From the NCBI RefSeq assembly GCF_008369195.1, contig NZ_VOBC01000001.1, positions 2,480,001-2,544,000 on the forward strand: a DNA stretch of 64,000 bases, read 5' to 3'. A program made the position numbers and the translations under genes. Positions within the stretch are counted from its first letter, which is position 1; every line of letters starts with the position of its first letter. The stretch is from Sporosarcina sp. ANT_H38. Its GTDB lineage: Bacteria > Bacillota > Bacilli > Bacillales_A > Planococcaceae. The notes under the pieces are model-generated. The model was not told the DNA's origin, searched no databases, and saw nothing but the letters and a program-made list of their open reading frames with translations. Shown piece after piece: positions 10,362 through 19,014 of this stretch.

Positions 10362-10401
10362 AATAAGCCCCTATTCGCTTTTGCTCAAATAGGGGCTTAT
10401 T
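10362..10401 (-). terminator. terminator of the ugp operon
   Basis: AATAAGCCCCTA / TAGGGGCTTATT is a 12-bp perfect stem located just after the ugpB stop codon on the minus strand. The following T-run is interrupted (TTCTTATT). Confidence 0.75.
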
Positions 10402-10411
10402 GTCTATGAAT

Positions 10412-11782
10412 CTATTTCTTCGTTTTGTTGGCGATTTCCATTGCACGATTTGTTCCTTCAGCCGCCTGATCAAGTACTTCTTTTGGGGCTTTTCCTTGAT
10501 AGAGATTTTCTAACGCAGTGACAACCTGCTGGCGTGATTCCGGGAAGACTGAAATTAGCGCACCTTGTGTCGCCAGGCCTGGTACCGTGTCTTGCAACTG
10601 ATCTACAGTTACTTTGTACTGCGGGAATTCTGCCCACTTCGCTTTTACGTTCTCTTCATCATAGGCCTTTGGATTAATGGCGAAATAGCCTGTATCCAAA
10701 TGCCATTGTGCCTGCACTTCTGGCGTTGTTAAATATTTCATGAACTCCCATGCCGCTTCTTGTTCTTTCTCAGCGATTCCTTTGGACATCCAAAGTGAAG
10801 CACCGCCAATAACAACACCATTTCGCTCCACTTCATCCGCATGTGGGATATAGGCAACCCCTACGTCAAATGGCGCTGTCGTGATGGCACCTGCTACTCC
10901 TGCTGATGAATCCATGTACATAGCGACTTTTCCGGATGCAAATGCTGCGCGAATGTCATCCCAGTTCGTTCCGAAGTTACCGAATGTACCGGCTTTATTC
11001 ATAGTATCCAAAAAGTTAAAGACGTTAAGTCCTTCTGGTCCGTTAAAGAGTGCTTCTGTTGCGTCACCTGAACGTCCATTGTCTTCATTGACATATAATC
11101 CACCTTGCGTTGCTACGAGCTGTTCGAAGAACCAACCATACGTCAACATGGAGAATCCATACATCTCACCCTTTTTCAGTTTTGCTGCCGCATCGATTAC
11201 CTCTGAAAACGTTTCGGGTGCTTTTTCAGGATCAAGTCCTGCTTCATTGAATGCATCTTTGTTGTAGACCATTACCGGAGTCGATGAGTTGAATGGCATT
11301 GAATAGAGTTCTCCGTCGACTTTATAGTAATTTAAAATATTTTCTTCGAGTTGTGATAAATCATAATTATCTTTGTCGATGAACGACTGTATTGGCTCAA
11401 TATATCCGCTGTCTATCATATACTTTGTGCCGACTTCAAACACCTGTGTAATGGCTGGCGCGTCTTTTGTACCCCCGACACCACGTAGTTTTGTCAGTGA
11501 TTCTTCATAAGTCCCTTGGAATTCGGCTACAACTTCATACTTATCCTGTGAGTCATTAAAACCTTTGACGATTGAATCGAGTGATACCTGCCCCGTGCCG
11601 GACATCGCATGCCAAAATTCAATGGACACTTTCTCATCCTCTGTTACTGTTCCTTCGCTTGTTGCTGGTTTTGACGTTTCCGCCTCTTCTTCATCTGTAT
11701 CATTATCGCTATTCGTACACGCTGTGAGAACCGCTAAACTCAAAATAAGAAGCCAGAAAATTGATGATTTCAACATTTTCAT
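10412..11782 (-). CDS. ugpB: extracellular solute-binding lipoprotein, glycerol-3-phosphate type
   Basis: This is the substrate-binding component of the ABC importer encoded directly upstream. The N-terminus is a lipoprotein signal with lipobox LTAC, followed by an acidic linker. The mature part starts like UgpB (SIEFWHAMSGTGQVSLDSIV) and has the family segment APAITQVFEVGTKYM. ATG at 11782 is preferred: AAAGGGG lies about 12 nt upstream of it, but directly abuts the in-frame GTG at 11794. It is the last gene of the ugpC-A-E-B transcription unit, with 34 nt between ugpE and this start. Glycerol-3-phosphate or a glycerophosphodiester is the likely ligand, supported by the divergent diesterase gene; a sugar ligand is not excluded. 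Confidence 0.85.
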   Translation of the reverse strand: MKMLKSSIFWLLILSLAVLTACTNSDNDTDEEEAETSKPATSEGTVTEDEKVSIEFWHAMSGTGQVSLDSIVKGFNDSQDKYEVVAEFQGTYEESLTKLRGVGGTKDAPAITQVFEVGTKYMIDSGYIEPIQSFIDKDNYDLSQLEENILNYYKVDGELYSMPFNSSTPVMVYNKDAFNEAGLDPEKAPETFSEVIDAAAKLKKGEMYGFSMLTYGWFFEQLVATQGGLYVNEDNGRSGDATEALFNGPEGLNVFNFLDTMNKAGTFGNFGTNWDDIRAAFASGKVAMYMDSSAGVAGAITTAPFDVGVAYIPHADEVERNGVVIGGASLWMSKGIAEKEQEAAWEFMKYLTTPEVQAQWHLDTGYFAINPKAYDEENVKAKWAEFPQYKVTVDQLQDTVPGLATQGALISVFPESRQQVVTALENLYQGKAPKEVLDQAAEGTNRAMEIANKTKK

Positions 11783-11816
11783 CCTACTTTGCACCCCTTT
11801 GTCATAGTAGTAAACA

Positions 11817-12635
11817 TTATTTTAACGCACCTTGAGACAACCCTTTCTGCAACTGCTTTTGTCCGATAAATAACAATAATAATGTCGGAATAATGACTAC
11901 GATTACACCTGCCATAACCACCCCCCATTCTGTTCCCGTTTCTTGCGACTGTAATTGCTTCAAACCAATTTGAACGGTTCTCACGGACTTATTTGTCGTA
12001 ATAAGCAACGGCCATAAATACATATTCCATGTCGTCAAAAAACCATAAGCACCAAGCGTGACCAAACTCGTTTTCGAAACTGGTAGAATCACACGTCGGA
12101 AAAAGGCGAATTTACTTAAGCCCGCAATTTGAGACGCTTCGTGCAACTCTTTCGGTATCGTTTTGAAATGTTGTCTTAGCAGGAACGTTCCAAACGCCAG
12201 TGCGAAAAATGGCAGCGTCAGTCCTTGATACGTATTGAGCCAATCAAGTTTTTGGATTGTGAATTTGTTTGGAATCATTGTTGCTTCCCACGGGATCATC
12301 ATTGTTGATATGAACAGGAAAAAGATGAAGTCACGCCCTTTGAACTGGATGAAAACGAACGCATAAGCAGCAAGACTACACACCGCCAGTTGCCCCAGCA
12401 TGACGCTTATGGAAACGATGAAACTGTTCAATAAATAATTCAACAATGGCAACCTATCAAATACTTTAATATAGTTATCCAAACTAAATGACTGCGGTAG
12501 AAACTTCCCCTGTAATAGCTCTGGTCCAGTCATAAATGAAATCAAGAACGCATACATAACTGGAAAGAATACAAGAAATGACGTAACAATTAGCAGGAAG
12601 TAGATCCAAATCTTTTTAGGAAGGCTTGTTGTCAT
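11817..12635 (-). CDS. ugpE: ABC transporter permease, UgpE type
   Basis: This is an inner-membrane permease of the MalG/UgpE branch with about six membrane segments. The cytoplasmic EAA loop that docks the ATPase is visible as ELHEASQIAGLSKFAFFRRV. Length (272 residues) is normal for the family. Its start overlaps the end of the upstream permease gene by 4 bp, indicating translational coupling. It forms the channel together with the UgpA-type partner. Confidence 0.88.
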   Translation of the reverse strand: MTTSLPKKIWIYFLLIVTSFLVFFPVMYAFLISFMTGPELLQGKFLPQSFSLDNYIKVFDRLPLLNYLLNSFIVSISVMLGQLAVCSLAAYAFVFIQFKGRDFIFFLFISTMMIPWEATMIPNKFTIQKLDWLNTYQGLTLPFFALAFGTFLLRQHFKTIPKELHEASQIAGLSKFAFFRRVILPVSKTSLVTLGAYGFLTTWNMYLWPLLITTNKSVRTVQIGLKQLQSQETGTEWGVVMAGVIVVIIPTLLLLFIGQKQLQKGLSQGALK

Positions 12636-13534
12636 TGGTAATGAACCCTCCTTTCTCCTAGTTTAAATTGAAGAATCGTTACAATTAGAATAATGATAAA
12701 CAAAGTGACTGCCTGTGCACTTGCTGTTCCAAACTGATAATTGATGAAGGCTTCACGATAAATGGAGTAAACAATAAGATTCGTCGACGCCGACGGACCT
12801 CCTTGCGTCAAAATATCAATCTGTCCGAACGACTGGAACGCATTAATGAGCGAAATAGTAATGATGAAAAACAAAGTTGGCGACAACATCGGAAGTGTAA
12901 TTCGACGTAATCGGTAAAAGTATCCTGCCCCATCTATCCTGGAACTTTCATAAAGATGCTCATCAATATTTTGTAACCCTCCGAGTAAAATGAGAAACGA
13001 AAAGCCAATGTTCATCCAAATCGTCGAAATGGAGACAGATAGAAGTGCCCATTCCGGATCGAGCAACCACTGTATTTGTGGCAAATTCAGCAAGCTCAGC
13101 ATCCGGTTGAACATCCCCATACTCGGATTAAACATGAATAACCAGATCACGGATGAAGCAGCTACAGATATTCCCATTGTCGACGAATACACTGTTCGAA
13201 AGAATCCGATCCCTTTCAGCTTTTCACTTGCTAATAAGGCGAAGAATAGCGCTAAGACGATACCAATTGGCACTGTGTATAAGACAAACAACCCTGTTGC
13301 TTTCATACTGTTGATAAATGCTGTGGACTCTAGTAAATAAGTATAGTTTTCAAAACCTACCCATATCGCGGCGTCACCATTTTGGTCAGTTAAGAAAAAA
13401 CTTAAGTAAATTGTTCTAAACATTGGGTAGAAGACAAATACTGAAAAAAGAAGTATTGATGGCAGTAAATAAAGAAGCGCGGTTCTGCCATTCACCGTCT
13501 TTCTCCAGATTCCGGGCTTTTCAAGCGTAGTCAT
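12632..13534 (-). CDS. ugpA: ABC transporter permease, UgpA type
   Basis: This is an inner-membrane permease of the MalF/UgpA branch: about six membrane segments, 300 residues. The EAA loop reads HLYESSRIDGAGYFYRLRRI. The first membrane segment is TALLYLLPSILLFSVFVFYP. It overlaps the ATPase gene upstream and the UgpE-type gene downstream by 4 bp each, so the three are probably translated as a coupled block. Confidence 0.88.
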   Translation of the reverse strand: MTTLEKPGIWRKTVNGRTALLYLLPSILLFSVFVFYPMFRTIYLSFFLTDQNGDAAIWVGFENYTYLLESTAFINSMKATGLFVLYTVPIGIVLALFFALLASEKLKGIGFFRTVYSSTMGISVAASSVIWLFMFNPSMGMFNRMLSLLNLPQIQWLLDPEWALLSVSISTIWMNIGFSFLILLGGLQNIDEHLYESSRIDGAGYFYRLRRITLPMLSPTLFFIITISLINAFQSFGQIDILTQGGPSASTNLIVYSIYREAFINYQFGTASAQAVTLFIIILIVTILQFKLGERRVHYQ

Positions 13535-14664
13535 ACTAGCACCTCTTTGCCGAATACGATGTTTCCAAGGTCCGTCGGCTTTTTGATTAAGTCTCCCGTT
13601 CTAGCTTCAAAGAGACAAAATGCACCGTAGTCAATAAGGATTGGAATCGAATCACCAATATCGATATGCCATTGTCCACTCCATTTTGCCATCCATTCAT
13701 TCGTGCCTAATTTGAATGAAAACACGGTTTCATTGCCCAAAACTTCTACGTTCGTTACGGTAACATACAGCTTATCCTCTTCTGGAGTTTCTTTTAATGC
13801 CGGTCTTAAATGTTCCGGTCGGATGCCCGCAATAAGTTGGTACTCGGGAATATCAATGATTTCCTCAGAAGGTACCGGCAAACGCAGTATATCTCCAATG
13901 ACGATTGCTGATGCTTTTTTATCGGCATCGGCATACGCTAAATTCATTGGCGGTGAACCGATGAACGTGGCGACAAATGGATTGGCGGGATTGTTGTAAA
14001 TATCAATCGGTTTTCCAACTTGTTGGATTTCCCCTTCATGAAGGATCATAATACGGTCCCCCATCGTCATCGCCTCAACTTGGTCATGCGTCACATAAAT
14101 CATTGTAATACCAAGCTTTCGCTGGATCCGTCTGATTTCCGTACGCATATGAGCCCGCAATTTCGCATCCAAATTGGATAACGGTTCATCCATAAGGCAA
14201 ATCGGCGATTCACTCACAATTGCACGAGCAAGCGCCACTCGCTGACGCTGACCACCCGACAGTTCGCGTGGCTTTCTTTTTAAGTAATCGGTGAGCCCCA
14301 ACATTTTAGCCACTTCTGCAGCCCTTTCTCGCTGTATAGCTTTCTTCACTTTTTTCACATCGAGCCCAAATGTAATATTTTGTTGAACTGTCAAATGTGG
14401 ATAGAGCGCATAGTTTTGGAATACCATGGAAAGGTCACGCTTATCGGGTGATAAATGATTGGCAACCTGATCACCGATTTTAAGCGTACCACTCGTAATA
14501 TTCTCAAGACCCGCAATCATCCGTAGCATTGTACTTTTCCCACAACCGGATGGACCGACAAGGACAAAAAATTCGCCAGGTTCGATGGTTACGTCTATAT
14601 TGGAAATAACGTCTATTTGTTTATCGTAAGACTTCGAAACGTTAATAAGTTCTACTTTTTTCAC
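13531..14664 (-). CDS. ugpC: ABC transporter ATP-binding protein, UgpC/MsmX type
   Basis: This is the ATPase that powers the importer. Walker A is GPSGCGKST (about residues 38-46), the signature is LSGGQRQRVALARA, Walker B is ICLMDEPLSNLD and the H-loop is VTHDQ. A C-terminal TOBE/OB-type regulatory region (about 240-377, including IAGIRPEHL) matches the carbohydrate and glycerol-phosphate subfamily. The start is GTG with AAAGGGA 8 nt upstream. It is the first gene of the operon and is divergent from the glycerophosphodiesterase gene. ATPases of this family can be shared among several importers. Confidence 0.9.
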   Translation of the reverse strand: MKKVELINVSKSYDKQIDVISNIDVTIEPGEFFVLVGPSGCGKSTMLRMIAGLENITSGTLKIGDQVANHLSPDKRDLSMVFQNYALYPHLTVQQNITFGLDVKKVKKAIQRERAAEVAKMLGLTDYLKRKPRELSGGQRQRVALARAIVSESPICLMDEPLSNLDAKLRAHMRTEIRRIQRKLGITMIYVTHDQVEAMTMGDRIMILHEGEIQQVGKPIDIYNNPANPFVATFIGSPPMNLAYADADKKASAIVIGDILRLPVPSEEIIDIPEYQLIAGIRPEHLRPALKETPEEDKLYVTVTNVEVLGNETVFSFKLGTNEWMAKWSGQWHIDIGDSIPILIDYGAFCLFEARTGDLIKKPTDLGNIVFGKEVLV

Positions 14665-14830
14665 AAATTCAATCCCTTTCCAATTGAAAATCCGATACGC
14701 ACTTATGCATTTACAAGGTGATTACTTCTGCCTATTGGTATAGCCTACTATAAAAGAATGCAACGTCTTTCATTATTTACTGAATCTTTATGAATATTTA
14801 CATTTCCCTAACAAATGAGGAGTGATTGCA

Positions 14831-15706
14831 ATGAAAAAAAGGACGCTACTGCTCTTACTTTTATTATCATTTGGTTGCATGAAGCTCTATGCTGAACGTC
14901 CTTCTTTACCTGATGATGAATTCCTCGTCATCGCTCACCGTGGGGCATCCGCCTATGCACCTCCTCACACGTTAGCCGCCTATGAGTTAGCTGTGCAGAT
15001 GGGTTCAGACTATATCGAACTTGATTTACATATGACAAAGGACGGAAAACTTGTTGCGTTGCATGACTCCTACTTAACATTTCAGGATAATGAACAAGCT
15101 ATTGCTGATGTGACGTTTAACGAACTTCAACTTTATTTGCCCGGTGAAGAATTTAACGAAACGAATCCTCGGTATGCTTCTCCTATTTATAAGCAATTGC
15201 GCATTATTGAATTGGAGGACATCCTGCTCCATTTTGGCGATTCGGTCAATTATTATATCGAGATGAAATCACCCAATAAGTATTCAGGTATTGAAGAAGA
15301 ACTAGTGCGGCAGCTTCGGGCCAATAATCTTCTTTCTAGTGATGATGTACTACCAAAAGTGATCATTCAATCATTCAGCGAAAGTAGTTTGAAGAACATA
15401 TTCGACATGGAACCGTCCATTCCGCTTATCAAATTATATTCATTCGATAAGGAAGCTCATCTTTCAAAAAAGAAAGTACGGCAACTCCTAAAGTATGCAT
15501 CAGGTGTAGGTTTGAACGTAGATTCAGTGACAAAGGAATTTATCGAATCGATGCATAAAGAAGGCTTGGACGTCCATCCTTTTACCGTCAACGATGAAGA
15601 AACAATACGTAAACTTATAGAACTTGGAGCAGATGGCGTGTTCACTGATAAACCTGATATCGCCGTTCGTGTAAAATATGAAGAAAGCAGTTTGGATGCC
15701 CATTAG
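14831..15706 (+). CDS. glpQ: glycerophosphodiester phosphodiesterase, exported
   Basis: The enzyme hydrolyses glycerophosphodiesters to glycerol-3-phosphate and an alcohol, matching the substrate of the divergent ugp importer. A hydrophobic export signal (KKRTLLLLLLLSFGC) may carry a weak lipobox at the cysteine. The GDPD fold shows VIAHRGASAYAP (first catalytic His), YIELDLHMTKDG (metal ligands), ALHD (second catalytic His), a YYIEMKSP strand and the closing VNDEETIRKLIELGADGVFTDKP. ATG at 14831 is chosen because GAGGAG overlaps the GTG at 14822 and sits 8 nt before this ATG. The 157-bp gap to ugpC must hold both promoters. A decayed fragment of a related gene lies at 31436-31523. Confidence 0.9.
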   Translation: MKKRTLLLLLLLSFGCMKLYAERPSLPDDEFLVIAHRGASAYAPPHTLAAYELAVQMGSDYIELDLHMTKDGKLVALHDSYLTFQDNEQAIADVTFNELQLYLPGEEFNETNPRYASPIYKQLRIIELEDILLHFGDSVNYYIEMKSPNKYSGIEEELVRQLRANNLLSSDDVLPKVIIQSFSESSLKNIFDMEPSIPLIKLYSFDKEAHLSKKKVRQLLKYASGVGLNVDSVTKEFIESMHKEGLDVHPFTVNDEETIRKLIELGADGVFTDKPDIAVRVKYEESSLDAH

Positions 15707-15726
15707 GATTCAAACTGCTTTTTTTC
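15684..15726 (+). terminator. terminator overlapping the end of the glycerophosphodiesterase gene
   Basis: AAAGCAGTTTG / CAAACTGCTTT with a 16-nt loop is followed by a T-run. The left arm lies inside the last codons. The convergent acyl-CoA ligase gene ends at the same place. Confidence 0.8.
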
Positions 15727-17227
15727 ATTGAATGTTGACTGGATCTCGGAGTATCGTTTTCAACACTTTCCCACTGGCGTTCCTCGGGAGTGAAGCGAGA
15801 AATTCGATAACAGCTGGAATTTTGAAGGAAGCTAGCTGGCTTTTACAAAAATCGATGACTGCTTGTTCAGAAAGCATATTCTCTTCTTTCAATACGATGC
15901 ACGCTTTCACTACCTCTCCGTATATTTCGTGAGGAATGCCAACGACTGCTGCTTCAAGTACCTCCGGAATGGCATACAAGACTTCTTCCACTTCTACCGG
16001 ATATACATTTTCTCCCCCGCGGATAATCATATCCTTTTTTCTGTCCACAATATAAAGCAGACCGTCTTCATCAAAACGACCGAGATCACCACTGTACATC
16101 CAGCCATCTTTTATCGTTCGTGCGGTTTCTTCTTCATTTCTCAAATACCCTTTCATCACTTGAGGACCTTTTACAGCAATTTCACCTACTTGACCCGCTG
16201 GAAGCGGTCTACCTAACTCATCCATTACCTGTATTTCAGTTTGCGGCAATGGTTTGCCTACAGAACCGATTTTCGACAATGCATATTGATCTTTTAGCGT
16301 CGTCGCTCCAGGTGAGTTTTCCGTCTGCCCATACAAGTTTTGTACATTGACATCTGGGAACAACGCTTTCACTTTTTTCACAAGTTCATAAGGCATTGGT
16401 GCCGCGCCATAACAGAACAGTCTCAAATTGGATAAATCCGATTTTTCCAGTGACGGCGTATTCAAAAGAATGCTGTACATGGCCGGCACTCCGAAAAATA
16501 TCGTCGCGCGTTGTTGCTCCATCGTTCGAATTGTTGCTTCAGGAGAAAACGCTTCTTCAATGATGACCATTCCACCTCTGTAAATGACGGGTATGCTAAA
16601 TACATGACTTGCCGCACAGTGAAAAAGCGGCGCCACGATATGCACTCGATCATTGTGGTCCATCTCCATCGATTCACTCCATATTTCAGCGGCTGCCGCA
16701 ATGTTTCTGTTAGTCAACATAACGCCTTTTGGTCGGCCAGTTGTGCCAGATGTGTAAAAGACAACCGCTGTATCAGCATCGAGTGATTCCCGTTGTTCTG
16801 CATGACGCTGTTCACCGTCAATAATAGCTTCGAATTGATGATTAGTGACCAATTTATGTTGTAATGCTGGCAACTTACCTTCGAGTAAATTAAACACCAT
16901 TGCCAGCCGCTCATCATAAATGAGCCCTTTCGCTTCTGAATGCGCTAAAATATAGTTCATTTCAGGTGCAGTCAATTTCGTATTAATCGGTAGCGCTGTA
17001 AATCCACCTATTTGGCATGCATAGTAACATATTAAAAAGGAATCTGAATTCAATAGACAGAATGCTAAAATATCATCTTTCACATATCCTAAATCTTGAA
17101 AATGCCTTGCTAGATTCTCAGCTTTACGATAGAAATCTCCGTATGAAGTATCTTTTCCATTAAACGATGTAATAACTCTTTCTGGATGTGCTTCGGAAGT
17201 AACCTTCAGTTTCTCTGCAATATACAT
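15725..17227 (-). CDS. acyl-CoA synthetase (AMP-forming ligase)
   Basis: This is an ANL-superfamily enzyme that activates a carboxylic acid, probably a fatty acid, to its CoA thioester through an acyl-adenylate. The P-loop motif is YTSGTTGRPKGVM (about residues 158-170). Further motifs are NLYGQTENSP, GWMYSGDLGRFDEDG and the hinge/C-domain region DRKKDMIIRGGENVYPVEVE. The catalytic lysine region is PRNASGKVLK. Length of 500 is typical. AAGGGGG lies 7 nt before the ATG. It is a single-gene unit with a candidate sigma-A promoter at 17268-17296. Chain-length specificity is not predictable here; a similar ligase is encoded at 33792-35312. Confidence 0.9.
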   Translation of the reverse strand: MYIAEKLKVTSEAHPERVITSFNGKDTSYGDFYRKAENLARHFQDLGYVKDDILAFCLLNSDSFLICYYACQIGGFTALPINTKLTAPEMNYILAHSEAKGLIYDERLAMVFNLLEGKLPALQHKLVTNHQFEAIIDGEQRHAEQRESLDADTAVVFYTSGTTGRPKGVMLTNRNIAAAAEIWSESMEMDHNDRVHIVAPLFHCAASHVFSIPVIYRGGMVIIEEAFSPEATIRTMEQQRATIFFGVPAMYSILLNTPSLEKSDLSNLRLFCYGAAPMPYELVKKVKALFPDVNVQNLYGQTENSPGATTLKDQYALSKIGSVGKPLPQTEIQVMDELGRPLPAGQVGEIAVKGPQVMKGYLRNEEETARTIKDGWMYSGDLGRFDEDGLLYIVDRKKDMIIRGGENVYPVEVEEVLYAIPEVLEAAVVGIPHEIYGEVVKACIVLKEENMLSEQAVIDFCKSQLASFKIPAVIEFLASLPRNASGKVLKTILRDPVNIQ

Positions 17228-17267
17228 TGACAGACCCCCTTTTAAATATTTTTACATTTATTAGATA

Positions 17268-17296
17268 ATTATAATAAGTTAAATAATTTAACGCAA
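17268..17296 (-). promoter_or_regulatory. candidate sigma-A promoter with a palindromic operator in the spacer
   Basis: On the minus strand TTGCGT and TATAAT are separated by exactly 17 nt, about 40 nt upstream of the acyl-CoA ligase start. The spacer contains the 15-nt perfect palindrome GTTAAATAATTTAAC (17278-17292). A repressor bound there would block RNA polymerase. Confidence 0.45.
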
Positions 17297-17405
17297 GGTA
17301 ATTGGTAGTGTGTACAAAACCTTTCTTATGTTGAAAATATATTATAGGATAGTAATAGCGTGATTTCATGATGAATACAACTCTATGTGGTGAGATAGAG
17401 ATAGC

Positions 17406-17971
17406 TTTCAAATACGCTTTGGCGCTAGGGGATGCCTCCCGCCATAAGCCTGATTACTGCGCTATCAGTCTTATAGCTTCGGCTACCCCTGTTAGGCGCC
17501 TTCGCTGAGTTTTCATAGCAAAACAGTCACCAGTAACATGGAGAAAAATGCTTCGTGTCGGTTACTGACACCACACTTTGGGTACCAAGACATAGACTGA
17601 AAATCTCTAGGAGCATATGGAACATAGAGTTTCCTTTCAAATACGCTTTGGCGCTAGGGGATGCCTCCCGCCATAAGCCTGATTGCTGCGCTATCAGTCT
17701 TATAGCTTCGGCTACCCCTGTTAGGCGCCTTCGCTGAGTTTTCATAGCAAAACAGTGACCAGTAACATGGAGAAAATGCTTCGTGTCGGTTACTGACACC
17801 ACACTTTGGATACCAAGACATAGACTGAAAATCTCTAGGAGCATATGGAACATAGAGTTTCCTTTCAAATACGCTTTGGCGCTAGGGGATGCCTCCCGCC
17901 ATAAGCCTGACCGCTGCGCTATCAGTCTTATAGCTTCGGCTACCCCTGTTAGGCGCCTTCGCTGAGTTTTC
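17406..17971. repeat. 2.5 tandem copies of a ~228-bp unit built on a palindromic element
   Basis: Units start at 17406, 17635 and 17863 (spacing 229 and 228 bp) and are nearly identical. Each begins TTTCAAATACGCTTTGGCGC and folds as an imperfect palindrome of about 105 bp (GCGCTAGGGGATGCC ... GGCTACCCCTGTTAGGCGC). A linker containing GTGTCGGTTACTGACACC joins the units. The third copy lacks the linker. Related single elements occur at 25064, 60985 and 63726. Apparent reading frames across it are by-products of the repeat. Confidence 0.85.
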
Positions 17972-18020
17972 ACATGTCATATCTATACTCAATATATAAA
18001 AACAGAAAGAGGCGATAAGC

Positions 18021-18599
18021 GTGGCAAAAGCGTTCAATAAGATATTCTGGGGTTCACTCCTCGTATTCTTCAATTTTTACATCAATAATTTTGATATCTT
18101 ACCTAACTTCCTTGGTTATCTATTCATCTATTTAGGTTTGACAGGTTTAATGTCCTATTCGGATCAGTTTTCGAAAGCGAAAACTTACGTACTAATACTG
18201 GGAGTGGTATCAATCCCTTTAATTTACCAATTCGAGGCGCACATAACAGAACAGATAGAGATGACGACAAACACCTATATACTGATGGCTATATACATGG
18301 TTGTCGCGTTTGTCCAACTGGGATTTGTCTATCACTTTATGCGTGGACTTTTGGAAATCGCACAAGTAGCCCCGTTCACATCACTTGAAAAGAAGACGGG
18401 TACTTTACTGCGTTTTTATATTATCCTGACAATAGTTACACAAATCATTTCACTGCTCATTTTAATCTCACACGCTTTCGCTTTATCTTTAGCTCCAATC
18501 ATATTAGTACTAGCGATTGTGTCCTTTATTGTCGAAATCATATTGCTTGTGTTGATTCGTCAATTTCGGTCAAAAAGCTTAGAACAAGACATGAATTGA
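18021..18599 (+). CDS. small integral membrane protein of unknown function
   Basis: This 192-residue protein has about five hydrophobic segments (LVFFNFYINNF, FLGYLFIYLGLTGLM, YILMAIYMVVAFVQLGF, FYIILTIVTQIISLLILI, LAPIILVLAIVSFIVEIILL) and a basic C-terminal tail. No catalytic motif is seen and I do not recognise the family. The start is GTG with AGAGG 8 nt upstream; an excellent terminator follows the stop codon, so it is a real single-gene unit. It lies immediately after the tandem palindromic repeat, leaving about 50 bp for a promoter. Confidence 0.8.
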   Translation: MAKAFNKIFWGSLLVFFNFYINNFDILPNFLGYLFIYLGLTGLMSYSDQFSKAKTYVLILGVVSIPLIYQFEAHITEQIEMTTNTYILMAIYMVVAFVQLGFVYHFMRGLLEIAQVAPFTSLEKKTGTLLRFYIILTIVTQIISLLILISHAFALSLAPIILVLAIVSFIVEIILLVLIRQFRSKSLEQDMN

Positions 18600-18600
18600 A

Positions 18601-18642
18601 AAATCCTGTAAGAAGTAAATTCACTTCTTACAGGATTTTTTG
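18601..18642 (+). terminator. terminator of the small membrane protein gene
   Basis: AAATCCTGTAAGAAGT / ACTTCTTACAGGATTT is a perfect 16-bp stem with a 6-nt loop followed by a T-run, directly after the stop codon. Confidence 0.92.
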
Positions 18643-19014
18643 TATGGGTTATTTAGTTCCATCTAATAATGCATTCAATACACAAACCAAATGGTACCTG
18701 TCCATAGGTGCAGTAACTGGCATACAGATATGCCAGATTTGACGACCCGAAATAATGGAAGCATATCGCGTCTCAGAATGCACAAACACGTATATTTACA
18801 GACACCAAAGCTTGGCGGAGTTGATAAGCACTGGACACCACACCCTGTCCTTCGCCATAGAAACAAATTGTATCTGTCTGTAATGAAATCACATCTCCAG
18901 TTATTGTTTGCACCTACTTGTTTAACATACTATCCATCACATATATCTCGATTTCTTCGTATGCATGGAGGACCGTTTCAGGCAATAACCTAGAGCTTAA
19001 TGTGCATTCTGCAA
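18643..19014. other. 372-bp stretch without a recognised gene
   Basis: No reading frame has a ribosome binding site or recognisable protein. It contains the palindrome CTGGCATACAGATATGCCAG (18717-18736) and fragments resembling the GTGTCC/GTAACTGG repeat family (around 18708-18736 and 18834-18860). It is probably degenerate repeat material. Confidence 0.4.

Noticed and set aside
10201..10473. 90-residue minus-strand gene between ugpB and the SLH phosphodiesterase
   Set aside because: It would start inside ugpB in another frame and read through the ugp terminator hairpin.
17527..17973. 148-residue protein with internal duplication
   Set aside because: It is a translation of the tandem palindromic repeat; the opposite strand gives equally open frames and no ribosome site is present.
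18675..18993. Overlapping short frames on both strands
   Set aside because: No start signals, no recognisable protein and repeat-like composition.
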